Origin: Actinoplanes nipponensis
GTDB lineage: Bacteria; Actinomycetota; Actinomycetes; Mycobacteriales; Micromonosporaceae
Direction of reading: 5' to 3'
DNA length: 62,795 bases
NCBI RefSeq assembly: GCF_016862275.1
Contig: NZ_BOMQ01000102.1
Span: 1 to 62,795, forward strand
Shown here: in pieces, positions 16,035-25,500 of the stretch
Layout of the letters: each line of letters opens with the position of its first letter
Numbering within the stretch: position 1 is the stretch's first letter
The notes under the pieces: model-generated
Told to the model about the DNA's origin: nothing
The model's input: only the letters and a program-made list of their open reading frames with translations
Databases searched by the model: none
Translations under genes and position numbers: made by a program

Positions 16035-17797
16035 CGGGCCGCGCCCAGCGCCGCGGTGGCGACCAGCCGGTCGTCCACCTCGCCGCCGACCGGCTCCAGC
16101 GCGCCGGTCTCGAACAGCTCCCGCATCGCCGAGCGCTGGATCTTGCCGCTGGTGGTACGGGCCACCGCGCCGGGGCGCAGCAGCAGCACCGCAGCGCTCG
16201 GCACGCCGAACTCCCGGGCCACCGTGAGCCGCATGGCCCCGGCAAGGGTACGCAGCCGGTCCGGATCGGAGATCCCGCGCACCTCGTGGGTGACCACGAG
16301 GACCTCCTCGCCGCCGCCCGCCCCGTCGCGCGATCGCACGGCGAAGCAGGCGCCGACGCGCCCGGCCAGCTCGGGGTGGTGCGCCCGCAGCTCGTGCTCG
16401 ATGTCCTGCGGGTAGTAGTTGCGGCCGCGCAGCACCAGCATGTCCTTGCGGCGGCCGGTGACGTAGAGCTGGCCCTCGTACAGGGTGCCCAGGTCGCCGG
16501 TCCGCAGGTACCCGGCGTCGCCGATGCTGGTGACCGCGCCGAAGCCCGCGGTGTTCGCGGCGCGCCCCCAGTAGCCGCGGCCGATCGACGGGCCGCGCAG
16601 CCAGATCTCGCCGACGGCGCCGTCCGGCAACGGGTCGCCGCTGCCGGGGTCGACGATGCGCACCTCGACGCCGGCCGGCGCGCCGCAGGCCACCACGTCG
16701 CGGCCCGGCCCGCCGTCCGGGGCCGGCTCGAACCGGTGCCGGGCCAGCCGGTCGGTGTCGACGCGGCGGACGACGAACGGGGTGGCCGGGTCGCCGGAGA
16801 CGAACAGCGTCGCCTCGGCCATGCCGAAGCTCGGGGTCAGCACCTCGGGCCGCAGCCCGGCGGCGGCGAAGCGCTGCCGGAACCGGGTGAGCACGGCGGC
16901 CCGGACCGGCTCGGAGCCGTTGATGGCGACCCGCCAGCGGGACAGGTCGAGCGTGGCCAGCTCGGCGTCGGTGACCTTGGCGACGCACAGGTCGTAGGCG
17001 AAGTCGGGGGCGGCGGTGATCTCGACGCCGTACCGGTCGATCATCCGCAGCCAGCTCAGCGGGCGCTTCAGGAACGAGACGGGGCTGCTCAGCACCGTCG
17101 TCGCCCCGGCCAGCAGCGGCGGCAGCAGCAGGCCCATCAGGCCCATGTCGTGGAAGTGCGGCAGCCACCCGCCGATCACGGTGCCGGGCCGGATCCCGGT
17201 CACCGCGATGATCGTGGCGGCGTTGCTCAGGATGTTGCCGTGGTCGATGACCACGCCCTTGGGGTTGCCGGTGGAGCCGGAGGTGTACTGCAGGACGGCG
17301 ACCGTGTCCCGGCTCAGCGGCGGCGGCTGCCAGTCACCCGGGTCGGCCTCCGGGTCGGGGGTCAGCACCGCGATGTCGGGCAGTCCCTGCTCGGCGGCCC
17401 ACTCGACGACCTCCGCGCGGGTGGCCCGGTCGGTCAGCACGGCCGTCACGTCGGCGTCGGCCGCGATCAGCCGGACCCGGCGCCGCTGATGGGCGTAGCG
17501 GCCGGGCAGCGGCGACGGCACCGCGATCAGACCGGCGTGCAGGCAGCCGAGCAGCGCGATCAGGAAGTCCGGGCCGGCCGGGTGCAGCAGCAGCATCCGG
17601 TCGCCGGGAGCGGCGTGCGCGGACAGCTGCGCGGCCACGGCCCGGGCCCGGCGGTCCAGCTCGGCGTGGCTGAGCCAGGCGACGCCGCCGGCCTCGTCGA
17701 GGTCGGTGACAAAGGCGTGGGCGGCGCGGTCGGGCGTATTCTCCGCGTGCCGGCGCAGCACCGCCGGAATGCTTTCGGCCGAGCCCAGCTCCACCAT
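16031..17797 (-). CDS. Fatty acyl-AMP ligase (FAAL), lipopeptide initiation
   Basis: This 588-aa adenylating enzyme activates a free fatty acid as acyl-AMP and hands it to the ACP. The ANL motif YTSGSTGNPKG lies near residues 180-190. FAAL-type features follow: GWLPHFHDMGLMG, SFGMAEATLFVSG, the hinge YVTGRRKDMLVLRGRNYYPQDIE, and the C-terminal RTTSGKIQR lysine segment. The first motif and length fit FAALs better than acyl-CoA synthetases. It is the first gene of the leftward lipid/NRPS operon; ATG 17797 has a purine-rich GGGGAGCGGGG stretch before it. The chain length of its substrate cannot be deduced. Confidence 0.94.
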   Translation of the reverse strand: MVELGSAESIPAVLRRHAENTPDRAAHAFVTDLDEAGGVAWLSHAELDRRARAVAAQLSAHAAPGDRMLLLHPAGPDFLIALLGCLHAGLIAVPSPLPGRYAHQRRRVRLIAADADVTAVLTDRATRAEVVEWAAEQGLPDIAVLTPDPEADPGDWQPPPLSRDTVAVLQYTSGSTGNPKGVVIDHGNILSNAATIIAVTGIRPGTVIGGWLPHFHDMGLMGLLLPPLLAGATTVLSSPVSFLKRPLSWLRMIDRYGVEITAAPDFAYDLCVAKVTDAELATLDLSRWRVAINGSEPVRAAVLTRFRQRFAAAGLRPEVLTPSFGMAEATLFVSGDPATPFVVRRVDTDRLARHRFEPAPDGGPGRDVVACGAPAGVEVRIVDPGSGDPLPDGAVGEIWLRGPSIGRGYWGRAANTAGFGAVTSIGDAGYLRTGDLGTLYEGQLYVTGRRKDMLVLRGRNYYPQDIEHELRAHHPELAGRVGACFAVRSRDGAGGGEEVLVVTHEVRGISDPDRLRTLAGAMRLTVAREFGVPSAAVLLLRPGAVARTTSGKIQRSAMRELFETGALEPVGGEVDDRLVATAALGAAR

Positions 17798-18089
17798 TTC
17801 CCCGCTCCCCGTTCATCGATGGGCGCCGCCACGCCGAAGATCGGTGACGGCGGCTGCAGTCACTTCTACCGGGGCGGGCCGAGCACGGGGAAGCCTCTGA
17901 CAGCAAACTGCCTGCGGCGGACCGGAGCGCCGCCAAGGGCGGGGCGAATCGCCCACATCGGTCGGTCTTCCCGCGGTGAGGCGACCGGTTGCGGCCACCG
18001 CAGGGGCCGCCGGGCGCGCTCCGGACACAGTAGAGTCGGGCCGAAACCAATTGATCCCCGGCTTATCGCCGCACAATTTCGGGTCGCTC
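17798..18089. promoter_or_regulatory. Divergent promoter region between the lipid/NRPS and glutamate-mutase operons
   Basis: This 292-bp gap lies between the start of the FAAL gene (leftward) and the start of the glutamate mutase small subunit (rightward). It must hold promoters for both operons. The part nearest the mutase, about 18,025-18,085, is the least GC-rich. I could not identify convincing -35/-10 pairs or a clear operator palindrome, and no small gene was seen. Confidence 0.5.
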
Positions 18090-18527
18090 ATGAATATCAC
18101 GCAAAGCCCGGCCGGGCCGTCCATTCTGGTCACCGGGACATCGTCCGACTCACACACCTGGAATCTCGTCTATCTGCAATTGCTGCTGGAGGAGGCGGGC
18201 TGCCGGGTGACCAATCTCGGCGCCTGCGTGCCACCCGTCCTGGTGGCCGCCGAGTGCCTCGCCCGCGACCCCGACCTGGTCGTGGTGAGCAGCGTCAACG
18301 GCCACGGCGGGGCCGACGGCCTCCGGCTCATCGAGGTGCTGCGGGCCCAGCCCGACCTGGCCGGCACCCCCGTGGTGATCGGCGGCAAGCTGGCCACCGA
18401 CGGGCTGCGCAACGTCGGCCTGGTCCGCCGGTTGCGGGCGGCCGGCTACGACGCCGTGTTCGACAACGGCGACCTCGCCCGGTTCCGCACGCTGATCTCA
18501 CGGCTGAGCGCCCGAGTCGCGTCGTGA
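18090..18527 (+). CDS. Glutamate mutase small (sigma, B12-binding) subunit
   Basis: This 145-aa protein binds cobalamin and, with the epsilon subunit, converts L-glutamate to threo-3-methyl-L-aspartate. The B12-binding signature reads SDSHTWN (about 23-29): the D-x-H that places the base-off cobalamin ligand His is present, with Asn where the textbook DxHxxG has Gly. The later segments VVVSSVNGHGG and VVIGGKLATDG match the Rossmann-like B12 fold. I chose ATG 18090 because homology begins directly after it. The stop overlaps the epsilon-subunit GTG by GTGA. It supplies methyl-Asp for the lipopeptide, as in friulimicin biosynthesis. Confidence 0.93.
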   Translation: MNITQSPAGPSILVTGTSSDSHTWNLVYLQLLLEEAGCRVTNLGACVPPVLVAAECLARDPDLVVVSSVNGHGGADGLRLIEVLRAQPDLAGTPVVIGGKLATDGLRNVGLVRRLRAAGYDAVFDNGDLARFRTLISRLSARVAS

Positions 18528-19786
18528 CCGCCGCGGCGCCCCTCGGCGAGTTCGTCGCCCGCGCGCAGGCCGGCGGCGCCCTGGTCGTGCAGCCGCGGAT
18601 GGGCTTCAGCGACCCGGCGACGATGCGCGCCGGGCTGGCGGCGACGAAGGCCGCCGCGGCGACCACGGTGGGCACCATCACCCTGGACAGCTACACCCGG
18701 GTCGGCGACGACGAGGCGGTGGCCCGGGCGCTGCGCGAGCGGACCCCGCTCAACGGCTACCCGATCGTGGCGCTGCCCCGGTCCACCTCGCAGGCCGTGC
18801 TCGACGGCCTGCGGGACGCCACGTTCCCGGTTCAGGTGCGGCACGGATCGGCGACGCCGGACCGCATCTTCGCCGCGCTCATCGAGCTCGGCCTGGACGC
18901 CACCGAGGGCGGGCCGGTGTCGTACTGCCTGCCGTACAGCCGGACGCCGCTGCGGGAGGCCGTCGCGAGCTGGCGGCGCAGTTGCCGGCTGCTGGCCGCC
19001 ACCGCCGGGCGCGGGGCGGCGCCGCACCTGGAGTCGTTCGGCGGCTGCATGCTGGGCCAGCTCTGCCCGCCCGGCCTGCTCGTGGCCATCACCCTGCTGG
19101 AGGCGCTGTTCTTCGTCCAGCACGGGCTGCGCAGCATCTCGCTCAGCTACGCCCAGCAGCAGAATCCCGAGCAGGACCGGCAGGCCCTCGCGGCGTTGCG
19201 CCGCCTCGCCGGTGAGCTGCTGCCCGGCGTCGAGTGGCACATCGTGCTCTACGCGTACATGGGCGTCTACCCGCGCACCCAGGGCGGGGCGATGCGCCTG
19301 CTCGGGGCGGCCGCCGAGCTGGCGGTCGGCGCCGGCGCGGCCCGGCTCATCGTCAAGACCGCCGCCGAGGCGCACCGCATCCCGACCATCGCCGACAACG
19401 TCGAGGCCCTGGAGCTGGCGGCCGGCCGCGCGGCCCGGGCGGCCCGCCGCGACGACCGGGGGCCCGGCGACGAGCCCGACGACGAGGTCTACCTGGAGGC
19501 CCGGGCGCTGGTCGAGGCGGTCGCCGGCCTGGACCCGGACGTCGGGCGCGCGTTGCTCACGGCGTTCGGCCGGGGCCTGCTCGACGTCCCGTTCTGCCTG
19601 CACCCGGACAACGCCGGCCGGACCCGCAGCTACGTCGACGACCGGGGCTGGCTGCGCTGGTCCGACACCGGCGCGATGCCGATCCCGGCCGCGCGGCCGG
19701 GCCGCCCGACCGGCCGGCTGACCGCCGCCGGCCTGCTCGCCGCGCTCTCCGGGGTGCAGCGCCGGTACGACGAAGGAGCCCGATGA
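18524..19786 (+). CDS. Glutamate mutase epsilon (catalytic) subunit, methylaspartate mutase
   Basis: This 420-aa TIM-barrel subunit carries out the radical carbon-skeleton rearrangement of glutamate to 3-methylaspartate. Recognisable family segments: VVQPRMGF near the N-terminus, SYTRVGDDE, GYPIVALPRS, QVRHGSATPDRIF, EGGPVSYCLPYSR, LESFGGCMLGQLCPPGLLVA and SLSYAQQQNPEQD. The GTG start overlaps the small-subunit stop (GTGA), keeping the two subunits coupled. It is somewhat shorter than the clostridial GlmE (about 480 aa), as in antibiotic clusters (nikkomycin, friulimicin). The next gene overlaps its stop by ATGA. Confidence 0.94.
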   Translation: MTAAAPLGEFVARAQAGGALVVQPRMGFSDPATMRAGLAATKAAAATTVGTITLDSYTRVGDDEAVARALRERTPLNGYPIVALPRSTSQAVLDGLRDATFPVQVRHGSATPDRIFAALIELGLDATEGGPVSYCLPYSRTPLREAVASWRRSCRLLAATAGRGAAPHLESFGGCMLGQLCPPGLLVAITLLEALFFVQHGLRSISLSYAQQQNPEQDRQALAALRRLAGELLPGVEWHIVLYAYMGVYPRTQGGAMRLLGAAAELAVGAGAARLIVKTAAEAHRIPTIADNVEALELAAGRAARAARRDDRGPGDEPDDEVYLEARALVEAVAGLDPDVGRALLTAFGRGLLDVPFCLHPDNAGRTRSYVDDRGWLRWSDTGAMPIPAARPGRPTGRLTAAGLLAALSGVQRRYDEGAR

Positions 19787-20619
19787 CCGCCCAGGCCGAG
19801 ATCGCCCCGCCGCTGACCGAGACCTTCCCCGCCCGCTGGACCGGCGCGGCGCCGCACACCCAGCTGCTCGTCCTCACCGCGCGCTCGGTCCGGGCCCAGC
19901 TGGCCAACCCGCGCGCCCTGGTGCTCAACCTGCTCCAGCCCGTCTTCATGCTGCTGCTGCTCAGCCAGGTCTTCGGGGTCATCGTGGACCGCGCCCACCT
20001 GCCGCAGAACCTGCCCTACATCGACTTCCTGCTGCCCGCGCTGCTGGTGACCACCGGCATCGGCCCGGCGGTCGCCGCCGGCCTCGGCCTGGTCCGTGAG
20101 ATGGAGAACGGCCTGGCCGGCCGGCTGCGCACGCTGCCGGTGAACGCCGCGACCCTGCTGTTCGCGCGCAGCCTCAGCGACCTGCTGCGCACCGCGGTCC
20201 AGCTGGTCATCCTGGTGCTCTGCGCGGTGCTGTTCCTCGGCGCCGACCCGCGCGGCGGCCCGGCCGGCCTGCTCGCCGCCCTGCTGCTGACCTGCTTCGT
20301 GATCTGGGCGCTGACCTGGATCTTCCTGGCCCTGGCGGCCTGGCTGCGCAACGCCGAGGCGTTGCAGAGCGCGGGTTTCCTGGTCACCTTCCCGCTGATG
20401 TTCGCCTCCAGCGCGTTCGTGCCCCGGGAACGGCTGCCGGGCTGGCTGCAGGCGCTGGCCACGGTCAACCCGTTGACGTACGCCATGGACGCGGCCCGCG
20501 GCCTGGCCCTGGATCTGCCCGTCGGCAACCGGATCTGGCTGGCTCTCGGCACGAGCCTGCTGGTCGCGGTGGCCGGCGCGACCGTCGCGGTGCGCGGCTT
20601 CCGGCGCCCGCTGAGCTGA
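19783..20619 (+). CDS. ABC-2 type transporter permease
   Basis: This 278-aa membrane protein has about six hydrophobic helices (for example LVLNLLQPVFMLLLLSQVFG) and an ABC-2 pattern resembling DrrB/daunorubicin permeases. The C-terminal motif ATVNPLTYAMDAARGL is typical of that family. It lacks an ATPase in its own operon. The only nearby candidate partner is the DrrA-like ATPase at 29,468-30,424 in the opposite operon, 9 kb away. Together they would export the lipopeptide and may give self-resistance. Start ATG overlaps the mutase stop. Confidence 0.9.
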   Translation: MTAQAEIAPPLTETFPARWTGAAPHTQLLVLTARSVRAQLANPRALVLNLLQPVFMLLLLSQVFGVIVDRAHLPQNLPYIDFLLPALLVTTGIGPAVAAGLGLVREMENGLAGRLRTLPVNAATLLFARSLSDLLRTAVQLVILVLCAVLFLGADPRGGPAGLLAALLLTCFVIWALTWIFLALAAWLRNAEALQSAGFLVTFPLMFASSAFVPRERLPGWLQALATVNPLTYAMDAARGLALDLPVGNRIWLALGTSLLVAVAGATVAVRGFRRPLS

Positions 20620-20632
20620 GGAGGAACCAGCG

Positions 20633-21547
20633 ATGACCACACTGGCAGCGAGCGGGGAACCGGGCTGGCTGGCCGCGCACCGGGACGAGATCCGGTCCCG
20701 GGCGGCCACCGAGGGCTGGGTTCGGATCCGCGGCCTGCCGATCGCCGGCCGGGCCGACGCGGCCGCCGCGATCCGGGCGCTGACCGACGAGCCGCTGACC
20801 GAACGGGAGGGGTTCGCCCCGCGCACCGCCCACGGCGACGGCGTGCACTCCTCCAGCGAATGGCCGCCGGACCAGCCGATGTGCATGCACCACGAGCTGA
20901 GCTACCGCGCCGAGGTGCCCCGGCAGCTGGTGCTGGCCTGCGTCACCGCACCGGCCGACGGCGGCGCCACGGCGCTCGCGGACGCCCGCGCGGTCCTCGC
21001 CGACCTGCCGGCTGAGCTGGTGCGGCGCTGCGCCGAAACCGGCTGGCGGCTGCTGCGCAGCTACACCGGGGTGGTCGGGATCGGCTGGCCGGACGCGTTC
21101 GGCACCACCGACCGGGCGGCGGCCGAGGCGTACTGCGCCACGCACGGCATCGAGGCGAGCTGGGACGCCGACGGCACCCTGCGCACCACCCAGCGCCGCC
21201 CGGCCGTGGTCCGGCACCCGGTGACCGGGCAGGCGTGCTGGTTCAACCAGCTGGCGTTCCTCAACGAGTGGACGATGGACCCGGACGTGCGCGACTTCCT
21301 GGTCGGCCAGTTCGGCCCCGCGGGCCTGCCGTTCACGACGGCCTACGGCGACGGCAGCCCGCTCGACCGGGACACCGTCGACCACATCAACGAGGTCTAC
21401 GACAAGCACACCGTGCGCGAGCCGTGGCAGCGCGGCGACGTGCTGGTGCTCGACAACATCCTGACCGCGCACAGCCGGGAGCCGTACCGCGGCAGCCGCG
21501 AGATCCTGGTCGGGATGGGCGAGCCGGTCCGCGTCGAGCCCGTCTGA
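20633..21547 (+). CDS. SyrP/TauD-like Fe(II)/2-oxoglutarate oxygenase (HxE type)
   Basis: This 304-aa oxygenase probably beta-hydroxylates an amino acid, likely while tethered to an NRPS carrier domain. The iron facial triad is visible as H86-H-E88 in CMHHELSY, with Glu in place of the TauD Asp, and the distal His in DNILTAHSREP near residue 280, followed by an Arg for 2-oxoglutarate. HxE is the arrangement of AsnO and SyrP-like enzymes. It follows the permease by 13 bp with GAGGAGG just upstream, and ends the rightward operon. Asp or Asn (modules 1 and 4) are the plausible targets. Friulimicin itself is not, to my knowledge, hydroxylated, whereas malacidin contains hydroxy-Asp, so the product may differ from friulimicin. 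Confidence 0.9.
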   Translation: MTTLAASGEPGWLAAHRDEIRSRAATEGWVRIRGLPIAGRADAAAAIRALTDEPLTEREGFAPRTAHGDGVHSSSEWPPDQPMCMHHELSYRAEVPRQLVLACVTAPADGGATALADARAVLADLPAELVRRCAETGWRLLRSYTGVVGIGWPDAFGTTDRAAAEAYCATHGIEASWDADGTLRTTQRRPAVVRHPVTGQACWFNQLAFLNEWTMDPDVRDFLVGQFGPAGLPFTTAYGDGSPLDRDTVDHINEVYDKHTVREPWQRGDVLVLDNILTAHSREPYRGSREILVGMGEPVRVEPV

Positions 21548-21571
21548 GGCGGCGCCTCCCCCGGCGGACCG

Positions 21572-21601
21572 AGGCCGCGCTCAGCGAGCTGAGCGCGGCC
21601 T
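21572..21601. terminator. Bidirectional hairpin terminator
   Basis: A perfect 13-bp inverted repeat (AGGCCGCGCTCAG / CTGAGCGCGGCCT) with a 4-nt loop lies between the stop of the rightward oxygenase gene and the stop of the leftward kinase gene. There is no T-run, as is common in actinobacteria. Its place between convergent operons makes a shared terminator likely. Confidence 0.8.
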
Positions 21602-21615
21602 GCGGGCGCGTACGG

Positions 21616-22515
21616 TCAGCCGAAGCTGAGCGTGTGGAAGACGGTGACGTTGCCGGCCAGCCGCTCGCAGGCCTGGGCCGCCGCGGTCAGCCGGCCGGCG
21701 CCCGCCGGGTGGGTGCTGTCCAGCAGGATGCCCAGGGTGGTGCCGCTGTGCCCGACCACCACGCCGAGGCCGCCCACGGCCCGGCAGATCTCGATCATCG
21801 CCGGCAGCGACCGCTTGTGCCGCAGCACCTGGTTCATCTGCGCGCTGCGGGTGGCGATCCGGCCGACCGCGGTCAGATCCTGGGCCGCCACCGCGTCGGT
21901 CAGCTCGGCCAGCAGCGCGGCGTACTCGCGCCGGTCGGCCGCGGTGAACGGCTTCGGGATCCGGTTGAAGGCCACGGTGTCGACCGCGCCGCCCTCGTCG
22001 ATGCTGACCACCGCCATCGACGGCAGCGAGCCCAGCCGGGCCCGCAGCCGCACGCTGCGGTGGTGGAACGCGACGATGGCCGGGTAGAGCACCCCGTCGG
22101 TCGGCTCGATCCGGGCCAGGTACGCCTCGATCCGGGTCGGCGGCATCGGCACGCCCAGCGCGTTGCCGACTGCCCGGGCCGTCGCCACCAGGTCGGCGGA
22201 GGAACTGGCCAGGCCCTTGCCCTCGGGCAGCGTGCTGTCGATGGTCAGCAGCCCGCCGACCGGGTCCGGCACGTCCTCCATGATCATCGCGGTGAGCCGC
22301 AGGGCCTTCGACTTGTGCGGCGGCCACACCGCGAGCCGCCGGGAACCGGGCGTCTGCTGGAACCGGGCCATCGTCCACCGGGCCACCGGCAGGGTGACCA
22401 GGAAGTCGCCGTCGTCCTCCGGCAGCACCCCCTGCAACAACTCGCCGAACGTGCCGAACGCCGAGCTCACCCCGGTCGCCCCGGCCCGGGCCGGGGTCGT
22501 GCTCGTGACGGTCAT
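21616..22515 (-). CDS. PduX-like L-threonine kinase (GHMP family)
   Basis: This 299-aa GHMP-fold kinase most likely makes O-phospho-L-threonine. The ATP loop LPEGKGLASSSADLVATAR (about 95-113) is the GHMP motif 2, and VVGHSGTTLGILLD near 250 corresponds to motif 3. The N-terminal FGTFGELLQG and PVARWTMA pattern resembles PduX rather than homoserine kinase. It is the last gene of the leftward operon, overlapping the A-T-TE stop by ATGA. Beside a cysteine-synthase-like and an argininosuccinate-lyase-like gene, phosphothreonine would be the precursor of 2,3-diaminobutyrate. The activity is inferred from family and context. Confidence 0.82.
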   Translation of the reverse strand: MTVTSTTPARAGATGVSSAFGTFGELLQGVLPEDDGDFLVTLPVARWTMARFQQTPGSRRLAVWPPHKSKALRLTAMIMEDVPDPVGGLLTIDSTLPEGKGLASSSADLVATARAVGNALGVPMPPTRIEAYLARIEPTDGVLYPAIVAFHHRSVRLRARLGSLPSMAVVSIDEGGAVDTVAFNRIPKPFTAADRREYAALLAELTDAVAAQDLTAVGRIATRSAQMNQVLRHKRSLPAMIEICRAVGGLGVVVGHSGTTLGILLDSTHPAGAGRLTAAAQACERLAGNVTVFHTLSFG

Positions 22516-25500
22516 GCCGCTCCTCCCACCCGGGCCGGCTGCTGCACCGCGCAGGCGGCCCGGACCAGCTCGGCGGCGGCCTCCGGGCGGGACCCCGCGA
22601 AGTAGTGGCCGCCGTCGGCGATCTCGTGCAGCTCCACCCGGTCGGTGATCAGTTTCCAGTCCGCGTAGCGCGTCTCGTAGCCGGGGGTGCTCGGATCGTC
22701 GGCGGCGGCCACCACGTGCACCGGCGTCCCGACCCGGTGCCGGTCCGGCTCGGCGAGCATCCCGAGCAGGTGCCGGTTCGCGGTCACCACGTCGTGCCGG
22801 TACGCCGAGCCGACGACGTCCACCCGTTCCGGCTGCAACCCGTCGAGCTCGACGTACGCGCTGTCCTCGCGCAGCCGGGCCAGCAGGGTGGCGTTGTCGG
22901 CCGCCTCGGCCGCCGCCGACTCCCGGCGCAGCTCGCCGGCGCTCTCCACCAGCAGGGCGCCGACGAACACCCGTTCCGCCGGCGTGCCCGCCTGTTCCAG
23001 CAGCCGGGCCGTGGCCAGCGCCGCGGCGGCCCCGGCGCAGTGACCCCAGAGCAGCACCGGCGCCTTGACCCGCTCCCGGATCTCGGCGGCGACCCGCGCG
23101 GCCACCTGCGGCACGTCGGCCATCGGCTCGCGCTCGGCGGCCAGGTCGTGGCCGGGCAGCTCGACGCCGTAGACCGCGATCCCGTCGTGGCGCAGCGCGG
23201 TGGCCAGCGCGCGGAAGTTGACCGCGTTGCCGCCCGCGTACGGGAAGCAGATCAGCGCGTGGTGCGGGTTGGTCACGCTGGACAGCGGCTGCACCAGGCC
23301 GGCGCGGGCCGCCCCGGCGGCGCCGCGGTGGCCGTCGAGGACGGTCGCCAGCTCGCCCAGGCGCGGCGTGCCGACGAGCTGCTTGAGCGACAGCGCGCCG
23401 TTCATGCCGATCAGCATCCGTACGGCGGCCAGCGACGTGCCGCCCAGCTCGAAGAAGTCGTCGTCACGGCCGATGCGCTCCAGCGGCACGCCGAGCACCT
23501 CGGCCCAGCGCATGGCCAGCCGCTGCTCGGTCGGCGTGGTCGGGGCCACGTAGGTGGCGCCGCCGTGGCCGAGGGTGCCGGCCAGCCGCTTGAGCACCTT
23601 CTTGTCGATCTTGCCGTTCTCGGTCAGCGGCAGCTGGTCCAGCCCGTGGAAGTAGGTCGGGACCATGTACTCCGGCAGCAGGCCGGCCAGGAAGTCCCGC
23701 AGCTGCTCCGGCGCCGGCCCGTCGCCGCTGTAGAACGCCACGAGGTTGCGCATCTGCCCGGCGCCGTCGTCGATGACGACCGCGGACTCCCGCACGCCGG
23801 GGAACGTGAGCAGCTTGTTCTCGATCTCGCCGATCTCGATCCGGAAGCCGCGGATCTTCACCTGCTCGTCGCGCCGGCCGAGGAACTCGATCCGGCCCTC
23901 CGGCAGCCAGCGGCCGAAGTCGCCGGTGCGGTACATCCGGGTACCGGGGCGGAACGGGTCCGCGACGAACGCCTGCCGGGTGCGCTCCTCGTCGTTGATG
24001 TAGCCGCGCCCCACGCAGACGCCGGAGAACGCGATCTCGCCGGGGGAACCGAGCGGCACCAGGGCGAGGTTCTCGTCCACGACGTAGGTGTTGATGTTGC
24101 GCCGCGACGTGCCGACGGTCACGAAGTCGCGCTCGGGCGCCCGGTCCAGGATCTCGTGCATCGTGTCGTCGGAGACCTCGGTCGCCCCGTACGCGTTGAC
24201 CAGGGCGATCTGCGGGTAGGCGGCGAACCAGCGCTGGACCAGCTCCAGCTTGAGCGCCTCCCCGGTGACCGACAGCGACCGCAGCCGGCCCAGCGGGCGG
24301 GGCCACTGCTCCAGGTGGGTCAGCATCACCTCCAGGTAGGAGGGCACCACCTGGGCCACCGTGACGTCGTGGGCGGTCAGCTCGTCGAGGAAGCCGCCGA
24401 CCGAGAGCAGCACCTCGGTGTCGACGATCCGGACGCTGCCGCCGGCCATCAGCGGCGCGGCGAACTGCCAGAGCGAGATGTCGAAGCACTGCGACGCGGT
24501 CTGGGTGACGACCTCGCCGTCCCGCCCGGCCAGGCCCATGTCCTCGATCTTCATCAGCAGGTGGTTGAGCATCCCGGCGTGCTCGCACACCGCCCCCTTG
24601 GGCGCGCCGGTCGAGCCGGACGTGAAGTAGATGTAGGCGGCCTGCTCCGGAGCCACCGGCACGCCCGGATCGGTGCCGGGGCCGGCCCCGGCGAGCAGCC
24701 CGGGCACGGACAGCACCGCGGCGTCCACGCCGGCCGCCGCGACCGCCGCGCGGGCCAGGTCGTCGCTGCCCGGCTCGGCGAGCACGAACCGGCACTCGCT
24801 GCGCTCGAGCTGGGCGGCGACCCGGTCGGCCGGGAAGTCGGGGCGCACCGGCAGGTAGACCCCGCCGGCCTTGAAGACCCCCAGCGCGGCCGCGAGCCAG
24901 TCCAGCGTGCGGTCCAGCACCACCGCCACCGGGGCCTCGGCGGTCAGCCCGGCGGCCAGCAGGGCGTGCGCGATCCGGTTGGCCCGGGCGTTCAGCTCGC
25001 CGTACGTCAGGGTGGCCGGGCCGTGGCTCGCCGCCGGCCGGGCGGGATCGGCGCGTACCCGCTGCTCGAACAGCTCGTGGAACGTGGTCCGGGGCAGCTC
25101 GGCCCGGCGGCCGGCGAGCCGGTACAGCTGGGTCTCCATCTCGGCGTCGGACAGCAGGCTGCGGCGGTGGTGCGGGGCGGACGGGTCCTCGGCGGCGGCC
25201 CGCAGCGCGGCGAGGTGGTAGCCGGCGAAACGCCGGGCGTACCCGTCGTCGAGCACGGCCCGGTCGTGCCGCACGATCAGCTGCGGCGTGGCGCCGAGGT
25301 CGTACGAGACCCACAGCGGCGCCGCGCCGGCCGGCGCCGGGGGGCCGCCGAGGGCGGACAGATCCAGGACGATCTCGCAGTCGCCGGTCACCGGCGCGGC
25401 GGCCCGGGCCACCTCGATCAGCTCCGTCCAGGAGGAGTTGGCCACCTCGATCCGGCGGCCCGTGGGCGCCGACTCGCCGGGCGCGACGAAGCCGAAGTGC

